Source: JACTOJ01 sp032335695 (lineage in GTDB: Bacteria > Bacillota > Clostridia > Clostridiales > Clostridiaceae). Taken from it: DNA of 20,113 nt. The translations under genes were made by a program, and so were the position numbers. The notes under the pieces were generated by a model. The model was not told where the DNA came from and searched no databases. It saw only the letters and a list, made by a program, of their open reading frames with translations. Location: assembly GCF_032335695.1 (NCBI RefSeq), contig NZ_JACTOJ010000042.1:1-20113 (forward strand), written 5' to 3'. Positions 13,779 to 20,113 of this stretch are shown here, one piece after another; position 1 is the stretch's first letter, and each line of letters begins with the position of its first letter.

Positions 13779-14879
13779 ATGTATATAAAATATCTTCAAT
13801 TGTTGAATTACAGAAATTATAAACAGCTTTTGGTAGAGCTTTGTTCTAATGTCAATGTTTTTATAGGAGATAACGCTCAGGGAAAAACCAATATACTTGA
13901 AAGTATTTATTATTGCAGCTTTGGTAAATCTCATAGAACAAGTAAAGACAAGGAACTTATAAAATGGGATGAAAATGAGGCATTTATAAAACTTCAGGTA
14001 ATAAGGGAAAGACTTGATAAAAAAATAGAAATCAAGATTTTAAAAGAGGGCAAAAAAGCTATAAATATAAACTCTATAAAAATAAACAAAATATCAGAAC
14101 TTATGGGAAATTGTGCGGTAGTTATGTTTTCTCCTGAAGATCTTAAAATAATAAAAGAATCTCCAGGAAACCGAAGAAGATTTTTAGATATGGAACTTTG
14201 CCAGCTTGATGGAAGATATTACTACAATTTAGTACAATATAATAAAGTGCTCACTGAGAGGAATATAACATTAAAGGGAAGAAATGTAGACAGAGCTATC
14301 CTAGATATATACGATGAGCAGCTGAGTTCATTTGCAGAGTACATAATAAAAAAAAGGCTGTGGTATATAAAAAAGCTCAATGAATTCGGTAATGATATAC
14401 ATAAAGAGATTACTGAAGACAAAGAAAATATAGAATTTAAATATATATGTCATTTTAAATCTTATGATGATTTAAAACATGATTTGTTGGAAAACCTTAT
14501 AAGGAATAGGGAAAAAGATATTGAAAAAAAAATGACATCTGTAGGTCCTCACAGAGATGATTTTGATATATATATAAATGGTGTAGACACGAGAAGTTTC
14601 GGCTCACAAGGACAGCAAAGAACCTCTATCCTAACTATAAAATTTTCATCTTTAAATATTATAAAAGAGGTTACTGGTGAGTATCCAATACTTTTACTGG
14701 ATGATGTATTGTCTGAACTTGACCTTAAAAGAAAAAGATATGTACTGTCTTCGATAAATCAGGTTCAAACTATAATTACCTGTACTGGAATAGAGGATAT
14801 AAAGTCTTATATTGATGATAGAGCAAATATTTTTTATGTTAAAGATGGAAAAGTACAACAGGATAAGGAGGGAAAATAA
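13779..14879 (+). CDS. recF: DNA replication and repair protein RecF
   Basis: A 366-residue ABC/SMC-like ATPase that with RecO and RecR loads RecA at single-strand gaps and stalled forks. Walker A GDNAQGKT is at 30-37. The ABC signature region SFGSQGQQRTS is at 273-283. Walker B ILLLDDVLSELD is at 304-315. Family motifs FSPEDLKIIKESPGNRRRFLD (117-137) and SVGPHRDDF (254-262) are intact. The ATG has AAAGGTG at 5-nt spacing. An extended -10 promoter and dyad lie in the 66-nt spacer from yaaA. The stop overlaps the remB start by one base (TAATG), indicating translational coupling. Confidence 0.98.
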   Translation: MYIKYLQLLNYRNYKQLLVELCSNVNVFIGDNAQGKTNILESIYYCSFGKSHRTSKDKELIKWDENEAFIKLQVIRERLDKKIEIKILKEGKKAININSIKINKISELMGNCAVVMFSPEDLKIIKESPGNRRRFLDMELCQLDGRYYYNLVQYNKVLTERNITLKGRNVDRAILDIYDEQLSSFAEYIIKKRLWYIKKLNEFGNDIHKEITEDKENIEFKYICHFKSYDDLKHDLLENLIRNREKDIEKKMTSVGPHRDDFDIYINGVDTRSFGSQGQQRTSILTIKFSSLNIIKEVTGEYPILLLDDVLSELDLKRKRYVLSSINQVQTIITCTGIEDIKSYIDDRANIFYVKDGKVQQDKEGK

Positions 14880-15139
14880 TGTTTCTTCATTTAGGTGAAA
14901 ATGTAGTGGTTCCTATAAAAGATGTCATTGGCATATTTGATATGGAATCTTCAATTTATAGCTCAGACACCATACAGTTTTTAAGAATGGCAGAGGAAGA
15001 TGGTTTTGTTGAAAAAATTACAGAAGATCAGCCAAAGTCATTTGTGATAGCTGAGGTTGATAAAAAGAGTAAGATATATCTATCTCCAATATCATCTGTT
15101 ACATTAAGCAAAAGAACAGAATTAAATTTTAATGATTAG
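14879..15139 (+). CDS. remB: DUF370 extracellular matrix regulator RemB (YaaB)
   Basis: An 86-residue DUF370 protein beginning MFLHLGENVVVPIKDVIGIF. The middle is acidic, and the C-terminal part SKIYLSPISSVTLSKR carries the conserved SPIS-x-xTL-x-KR motif. B. subtilis RemB is encoded between recF and gyrB and affects biofilm matrix gene expression. Its paralogue RemA binds DNA as a large ring oligomer. Whether this copy binds DNA cannot be told from sequence. The ATG overlaps the recF stop, with AAGGAGG at 7-nt spacing. Confidence 0.93.
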   Translation: MFLHLGENVVVPIKDVIGIFDMESSIYSSDTIQFLRMAEEDGFVEKITEDQPKSFVIAEVDKKSKIYLSPISSVTLSKRTELNFND

Positions 15140-15183
15140 GCTTAATAATTTTATACGAAGAAGTAAGCGAGGAGGAATCCGTT

Positions 15184-17091
15184 TTGGAACAAGAAAAACA
15201 AGTGTATGATGAGAGTCAGATTCAAGTACTTGAAGGATTAGAGGCAGTTAGAAAGAGGCCTGGAATGTACATAGGCAGCACAGGACCTAGAGGACTTCAT
15301 CATCTAGTATATGAAATAATTGATAATAGTATAGATGAAGCGATGCAGGGGGTTTGTACTGATATAGACGTTGTTATACATGAAGACAATTCTATAACAG
15401 TTTCAGACAATGGAAGAGGTATGCCTGTAGGAATACATCATAAGATGGGAAAACCTACTGTTGAGGTTATAATGACAGTTCTTCATGCTGGTGGAAAGTT
15501 TGGCGGCGGAGGATATAAAATATCAGGAGGACTTCATGGTGTTGGTGCCTCAGTTGTTAATGCACTTTCAGAAGAATGTGTAGTAACAGTTAAAAATGAA
15601 GGCGCTATATGGAGGCAATCCTACCGTAGAGGAAAGGTAGCAAGTGAGTTTGAAAAAATAGGGGAAACTCAGGAGCATGGAACTTCAACTCATTTTAAGC
15701 CGGATGCAGAAATTTTTGAAGTAACAGAATACGATTATGAAATATTATCCAAAAGAATTAGAGAGCTTGCTTTCTTAAATAAAGGAATTAAGATTAATCT
15801 TACTGATGAGAGAATAGGTAAAAAGGAAGAATACTGCTACCAAGGAGGAATAAAATCCTTTGTTGATTATTTAAACAGAAATAAAGAAAGGCTTCATGCC
15901 GAACCAATTTACGCTGAAGGCAAGAAAGATGACTACATTGTTGAAATAGCACTTCAGTATAATGACAGTTACGTGGAAAATATTTTTTCTTTTGCTAATA
16001 ATATAGATACAGTAGAAGGCGGAACTCACTTAGCAGGCTTTAAGACAGCTCTTACAAGAGTGTTAAATGATTACGCAAAGAAGTTCGGGTTTATAAAAGA
16101 AAATGATAAAAATTTGTCTGGTGATGATATAAGAGAAGGGCTTACTGCGGTAGTTTCAGTAAAATTACCTGATCCTCAGTTCGAAGGACAGACAAAAACA
16201 AAGCTTGGAAATACCGAGGTTAGAAGTATAGTAGATAATATAGTTGGAGAAAAGGTAAGTACTTATTTAGAGGAGAATCCTTCTATTGGTAAGATAATAA
16301 TAGATAAAGCTCTTCTTGCATCTAGAGCTAGAGAAGCTGCTAGAAAAGCAAGAGAATTAACAAGAAAATCTGTACTTGAAAGAACATCTCTTCCAGGAAA
16401 GTTAGCAGACTGCAGCTCAAAGGATCCTGATGAATGCGAAATTTATCTAGTTGAGGGAGATTCTGCAGGGGGCAGCGCTAAGCAGGGAAGAAATAGAAGG
16501 TTCCAAGCAATACTTCCTCTTAGAGGAAAAATAATGAATGTTGAAAAGCAAAGATTGGATAAGATACTTGGATACCAAGAAATAAGATCCATGATAACTG
16601 CTTTTGGTGCAGGTATAGGTAATGAGTTCGATATATCTAAGATAAGATATAACAGAATAATAATAATGACAGATGCGGATGTAGATGGTGCACATATAAG
16701 AACTTTACTATTAACATTTTTCTATAGATACATGAAGGATTTAGTTGAACAGGGTCATGTATATATAGCTCAGCCGCCGCTTTACAAAGTATCAAAAGGT
16801 AAAAAGGACATTTATGCATACAGCGATAAAGAACTGGATGAAGTTCTTTCAGAAATCGGTGGTAAGGATAACAATACCAATATACAAAGATATAAAGGTC
16901 TTGGAGAAATGGACGCAACTCAGCTTTGGGATACCACTATGGACCCGGAAAAGAGAACCTTGCGTAAGGTAGCTATTGAGGATGCTATGGAAGCGGATGA
17001 AATATTTACAATCCTCATGGGGGATAAGGTTGAACCAAGAAGAGAATTTATACAAGAAAATGCCAAGAAAGTCGTTAATCTTGACATATAG
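15184..17091 (+). CDS. gyrB: DNA gyrase subunit B
   Basis: A 635-residue ATPase subunit of gyrase. The GHKL ATPase domain has LVYEIIDNSIDEA (41-53; catalytic Glu44, Mg-binding Asn48), SDNGRGMPVG (74-83) and GLHGVGAS (116-123). A transducer domain follows (about 225-400). The TOPRIM domain has LVEGDSAGG (422-430; Glu424) and TDADVDGAHI (496-505), then QRYKGLGEMD (568-577). The tail is the short Gram-positive form without the E. coli insertion. The start is TTG at 15184, with GAGGAGG at 8-nt spacing. It is in one cluster with recF-remB upstream and gyrA 21 nt downstream. Confidence 0.99.
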   Translation: MEQEKQVYDESQIQVLEGLEAVRKRPGMYIGSTGPRGLHHLVYEIIDNSIDEAMQGVCTDIDVVIHEDNSITVSDNGRGMPVGIHHKMGKPTVEVIMTVLHAGGKFGGGGYKISGGLHGVGASVVNALSEECVVTVKNEGAIWRQSYRRGKVASEFEKIGETQEHGTSTHFKPDAEIFEVTEYDYEILSKRIRELAFLNKGIKINLTDERIGKKEEYCYQGGIKSFVDYLNRNKERLHAEPIYAEGKKDDYIVEIALQYNDSYVENIFSFANNIDTVEGGTHLAGFKTALTRVLNDYAKKFGFIKENDKNLSGDDIREGLTAVVSVKLPDPQFEGQTKTKLGNTEVRSIVDNIVGEKVSTYLEENPSIGKIIIDKALLASRAREAARKARELTRKSVLERTSLPGKLADCSSKDPDECEIYLVEGDSAGGSAKQGRNRRFQAILPLRGKIMNVEKQRLDKILGYQEIRSMITAFGAGIGNEFDISKIRYNRIIIMTDADVDGAHIRTLLLTFFYRYMKDLVEQGHVYIAQPPLYKVSKGKKDIYAYSDKELDEVLSEIGGKDNNTNIQRYKGLGEMDATQLWDTTMDPEKRTLRKVAIEDAMEADEIFTILMGDKVEPRREFIQENAKKVVNLDI

Positions 17092-17112
17092 GGTTAAAGA
17101 GGAGTGTATTCA

Positions 17113-19563
17113 ATGAACAACAATGAAGGCAAAGTTTTTTCTGTTGATATAAAGCAGGAAATGAAAACATGTTATATAGATTATGCCATGAGTGTTATAG
17201 TAGGTCGTGCTCTACCCGATGTTAGAGATGGACTTAAACCGGTGCATAGAAGAATTCTTTATTCTATGCATGAGTTGGGTCTCACACCGGATAAAGGCTA
17301 TAGAAAATGTGCGAGAATAGTTGGAGACGTTTTGGGTAAGTATCATCCACATGGAGATACTGCTGTTTATGATGCATTAGTAAGGCTTGCTCAGGATTTC
17401 TCTATAAGAAATACTCTAGTAGACGGCCATGGAAATTTCGGTTCTGTAGATGGTGATAGTGCTGCTGCCATGAGATATACAGAAGCGAGAATGAGCAAAA
17501 TAGCTCTTGAAATGCTAAGAGATATTAGCAAAAATACTATAGATTTTGTACCAAACTTCGATGGTGAAGAAAAAGAACCTTCAGTTTTGCCATCTAGATT
17601 TCCCAATCTTTTAGTAAATGGTTCCTCTGGAATAGCAGTAGGTATGGCAACAAATATACCTCCACACAATTTAGGTGAAGTAATTGATGGAGTATGCATG
17701 CTCATAGATAATCCTGAAGTGACAATAAAGGAACTTATGACTGTTATAAAGGGGCCCGATTTTCCTACTGGAAGTATAATAAAAGGAACAGCAGGAATAA
17801 GAGAAGCTTATGAAACAGGAAGAGGAAGAATAGTACAGAGAGCAAAATCTGAAATAGAAGAAGAAAATGGAAGACATAAGATTATAGTGACAGAGATTCC
17901 TTATCAGGTTAATAAAGCAAGACTTATTGAAAAGATTGCTGAGCTTGTTAAGGATAAAAAGATAGTTGGTATATCAGATTTGAGAGACGAATCAGACCGT
18001 GAAGGTATGAGAATAGTAATAGAGATCAAGAAGGATGCAAATGCAAATGTTATATTAAATCAGCTTTACAAACATACACAGATGCAGGAAACCTTCGGTG
18101 TTATAATGATTGCTTTGGTTGATAATGAGCCACAAACTCTCAATCTTAAACAAATACTTTCACATTATTTAAACTTCCAGCAAGAAGTAATAAAAAGAAG
18201 AACTCAGTTTGAATTAGATAAAGCTTTAGCTAGAGCACATATTCTAGAAGGATTAAAGATAGCTCTTGATAATATAGATGAGGTTATAAGATTAATAAGA
18301 TCCTCAAAGACTACAGAGATAGCAAGAAATGGCCTTATGGAGAGATTTGGACTGTCTGAAAAACAGGCTCAGGCTATACTGGATATGAGACTTCAGAGAT
18401 TAACTGGTTTAGAGAGAGAAAAGATTGAAGAAGAATTAAATGAGCTTATGAAGACCATAGCTCATTTAAGAGATGTACTTACAAGAGAAGAATTAGTTCT
18501 TAAGATAATTAAGGATGAGCTTCTAGAAACAAAAGCTAAATATGCTGATGATAGAAAGACTATAATCGAAAAGAGCGATTATGATATAGATATAGAAGAT
18601 CTTATAGAAGAAAAAGAGGTTGTAATAACCCTTACAAATTCAGGATACATCAAGAGAATAGCTTCAGATACTTATACCTCCCAAAGAAGAGGGGGAAAGG
18701 GAATCCAGGCGATGACAACAAAAGAAGATGACTTTGTTGAGCATATATTTATAACATCTACGCATACAAACTTACTCTTCTTTACTAATAGGGGAAGGGC
18801 ATATAAACTTAAAGCTTATGAGATTCCAGATGCAGGAAGAACTGCAAAAGGAATGAACCTTGTAAATCTATTGCCATTAGTTTCTGATGAGAAGATCCAG
18901 GCAGTTATAGCAATAAAAGATATGACTGAAGAAGGATACTTATTAATAACAACAAAGCAAGGTTTAGTAAAGAAAACTAAACTTAGCGAATTTGAAAATA
19001 TAAGGAAGAATGGTCTTATAGCAATAAATCTTAGGGACTCAGATGAACTTCTTAAGGTTAAGGTTACAAGAGGAGACGCTGAAATTGTAATAGTGACTCA
19101 GCAGGGATATGCAATAAGGTTCAGTGAAAAAGATGTTAGACCTATGGGAAGAACTGCTAGCGGTGTTAGAGCTGTAACTCTAAGAGAGGATGACATAGCT
19201 GTATCAATGGATATAGTTGTTCCAGATGAAGAACTTCTTGTTGTTTCTGAAAATGGATTCGGTAAGAGAACTAAAATGGAGGAATACGGAATCCAAACAA
19301 GGGGTGGAAAAGGTTTAAAGACATACAAAGTGGCAGATAAGACAGGTAAGCTTGTGGGCGCTAGAGTAGTAAAAGAAGATGATGAATTAATGCTTATAAA
19401 CAGCAATGGTGTTGCTATAAGAATAAATGTATCAGATATCTCAACTACCAGCAGAAGTGCTATGGGAGTTACTCTTATGAAAACTGGTGAAGAGGAACAG
19501 ATAGTTGCTCTTGCAAAAATAGCTGGTGAAAAAGAAGAGGAAGAAGAAATTACAGAAGAATAA
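17113..19563 (+). CDS. gyrA: DNA gyrase subunit A
   Basis: An 816-residue breakage-reunion subunit of gyrase. The winged-helix domain carries the catalytic tyrosine at 122 (AAMRYTEAR). The quinolone-determining region is GKYHPHGDTAVYDALVR, with Thr83 and Asp87 in E. coli numbering; this is an ordinary unmutated state for Gram-positives, not evidence of resistance. The coiled-coil tower (about 370-480) contains LDMRLQRLTGLE. The C-terminal beta-pinwheel starts near 500 with the GyrA box QRRGGKG, needed for DNA wrapping and negative supercoiling. The tail is acidic (GEKEEEEEITEE). The ATG at 17113 has AGAGGAG at 8-nt spacing. An in-frame GTG at 17104 is part of that ribosome-binding sequence. 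A strong terminator follows. Confidence 0.99.
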   Translation: MNNNEGKVFSVDIKQEMKTCYIDYAMSVIVGRALPDVRDGLKPVHRRILYSMHELGLTPDKGYRKCARIVGDVLGKYHPHGDTAVYDALVRLAQDFSIRNTLVDGHGNFGSVDGDSAAAMRYTEARMSKIALEMLRDISKNTIDFVPNFDGEEKEPSVLPSRFPNLLVNGSSGIAVGMATNIPPHNLGEVIDGVCMLIDNPEVTIKELMTVIKGPDFPTGSIIKGTAGIREAYETGRGRIVQRAKSEIEEENGRHKIIVTEIPYQVNKARLIEKIAELVKDKKIVGISDLRDESDREGMRIVIEIKKDANANVILNQLYKHTQMQETFGVIMIALVDNEPQTLNLKQILSHYLNFQQEVIKRRTQFELDKALARAHILEGLKIALDNIDEVIRLIRSSKTTEIARNGLMERFGLSEKQAQAILDMRLQRLTGLEREKIEEELNELMKTIAHLRDVLTREELVLKIIKDELLETKAKYADDRKTIIEKSDYDIDIEDLIEEKEVVITLTNSGYIKRIASDTYTSQRRGGKGIQAMTTKEDDFVEHIFITSTHTNLLFFTNRGRAYKLKAYEIPDAGRTAKGMNLVNLLPLVSDEKIQAVIAIKDMTEEGYLLITTKQGLVKKTKLSEFENIRKNGLIAINLRDSDELLKVKVTRGDAEIVIVTQQGYAIRFSEKDVRPMGRTASGVRAVTLREDDIAVSMDIVVPDEELLVVSENGFGKRTKMEEYGIQTRGGKGLKTYKVADKTGKLVGARVVKEDDELMLINSNGVAIRINVSDISTTSRSAMGVTLMKTGEEEQIVALAKIAGEKEEEEEITEE

Positions 19564-19595
19564 TAAATATTTATTATGATTATTTTTTACAGATC

Positions 19596-19617
19596 AAGCG
19601 GCGTAAGCCGCTTTTTT
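19596..19617 (+). terminator. intrinsic terminator of gyrA
   Basis: AAGCGGC (19596-19602), loop GTAA, GCCGCTT (19607-19613), then a run of T. A perfect 7-bp GC-rich stem 33 nt after the gyrA stop. It isolates the gyr unit from the rRNA promoter downstream. Confidence 0.95.
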
Positions 19618-19955
19618 CAATTTATATAAAAATATATTTTATATGGGCCAGTCAGAGGCTTTTCAGGCTATGGTTTAAATATATATTAAAAATCGATAAT
19701 TATTTAAAACAGAGCCGTTACATTAATATAATAATCTATAAAAAGTATATATAAACATGTAAAAACACATAAACATATCCAAGCGTATCAATATGCGATA
19801 AATAATGAAATATAAAGAAAAATAAACTAATAGCAAAATAAATTAAAATAAATGAATATTTCGTTGTAAGGTGGGTTAAATTATATGATATTATATTAAA
19901 TGTCGCTGCGGTGAGCAAACAAGTTCAGCAAAGCGAAAAAAGATTAAAAAATATG
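19618..19955. other. AT-rich spacer between gyrA and the rRNA promoter
   Basis: About 340 bases with no credible gene. It contains the 19666-19716 inverted repeat and, near the right end, an A-rich stretch (19938-19951) just upstream of the rRNA -35 that may act as an UP element. The segment 19902-19936 is more GC-rich, with TCGCTG and CAGCAAAGCGA able to pair; its role is unknown. Confidence 0.6.
19666..19716. repeat. inverted pair of the GGCTATGTTTTAAAA motif
   Basis: GGCTATGGTTTAAAT (19666-19680) and ATTTAAAACAGAGCC (19702-19716) are inverted copies of each other at 13 of 15 positions, around a 21-nt loop. The left arm matches the arms at 80-94 and 175-189 at 13 of 15 positions. It lies between the gyrA terminator and the rRNA promoter. 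Confidence 0.6.
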
Positions 19956-19984
19956 TTGACATGTTAAAATGAATGTGTTAATAT
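19956..19984 (+). promoter_or_regulatory. rRNA operon promoter
   Basis: Perfect TTGACA (19956-19961), a 17-nt spacer and TAATAT (19979-19984), with A-rich DNA immediately upstream. The downstream sequence carries an rRNA-type boxA, so this should be the promoter of a ribosomal RNA operon. Confidence 0.9.
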
Positions 19985-19990
19985 ATAAAA

Positions 19991-20113
19991 GCTGTATGAA
20001 TACAGCAAGGTCTTTGAAAATTGAACAGAAGGAAAAATATCAATTCTTTGATATAAGGTAAATCCAGCAGATTTTACAAATGTAAATAGCATTTGTAAGA
20101 TATCGTTAGAATC
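19991..20113 (+). ncRNA. rRNA operon leader (partial, runs off the window)
   Basis: The boxA-like antitermination sequence GGTCTTTGAAAATTGAACAG (20009-20028) closely resembles the one preceding Firmicute 16S genes. Three perfect hairpins are seen: GCTGTA/TACAGC (19991-20006), ATATCAA/TTGATAT (20037-20054) and TTACAAATG/CATTTGTAA (20074-20098). No 16S 5' end (AGAGTTTGATC) is reached before 20113, so only the leader is present. Confidence 0.85.

Noticed and set aside
17341..17400. Possible quinolone-resistance substitution at GyrA position 83 (Thr instead of E. coli Ser)
   Set aside because: Thr is a normal wild-type residue here in many Gram-positives, and Asp87 is unchanged.
19564..19583. 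Perfect AT palindrome ATAATAAATATTTATTAT right after gyrA
   Set aside because: It is made only of A and T around the stop codons; such palindromes are expected in DNA of this composition, and the real terminator follows at 19596.
19736..19918. Open frame of 60 codons on the minus strand before the rRNA promoter
   Set aside because: The composition is that of random AT-rich DNA, no proper ribosome-binding site was seen, and it would run against the rRNA promoter.

Overview
The window is the replication-origin region of a low-GC Firmicute chromosome, most likely Clostridium sensu stricto. Three things point there: the gene order, the very AT-rich codon use and spacers, and an rRNA-type promoter and leader directly after gyrA. 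No species can be named from this sequence alone.

Layout, left to right. Positions 1-242 hold no gene but carry a long imperfect hairpin. From 243 to 10008 everything is on the minus strand. Read in the direction of transcription, away from the origin, the order is rpmH, rnpA, yidD, yidC, jag (khpB/eloR), terminator, mnmE, mnmG, rsmG, noc, terminator, parA (soj), parB (spo0J), and a DUF4446 membrane protein. Two perfect 16-bp parS sites lie at 761-776 and 2782-2797. Positions 10009-10603 form the upstream half of oriC, with divergent rpmH and dnaA promoters and a DnaA-box cluster. From 10604 to 19563 everything is on the plus strand: dnaA, the downstream half of oriC (four perfect DnaA boxes and a DnaA-trio tract), dnaN, yaaA (S4), recF, remB, gyrB, gyrA. 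A strong terminator follows gyrA. The last 160 bases are a consensus rRNA promoter and the start of an rRNA leader. The 16S gene must begin beyond the right edge.

All genes point away from oriC, so all are co-directional with replication forks. The contents work together. DnaA opens the origin and DnaN clamps the polymerase. GyrA and GyrB relax supercoils, and RecF helps repair stalled forks. ParA, ParB and parS segregate the new origins, and the Noc paralogue probably couples division to nucleoid position. The rpmH-jag cluster supplies a ribosomal protein, RNase P protein, a membrane insertase and an RNA-binding elongation/division regulator. mnmE, mnmG and rsmG modify tRNA and 16S rRNA.

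The genes are conserved and ordinary. The most interesting material is non-coding: a near-identical 15-bp motif (GGCTATGTTTTAAAA) recurring at three transcription-unit borders, twice as inverted pairs; a textbook DnaA-trio unwinding element; a parS overlapping the noc terminator; an interleaved inverted-repeat structure between dnaN and yaaA; a dyad at the recF promoter; and a near-consensus Noc-binding site inside mnmE. I found no evidence for a wholly new multi-gene system.
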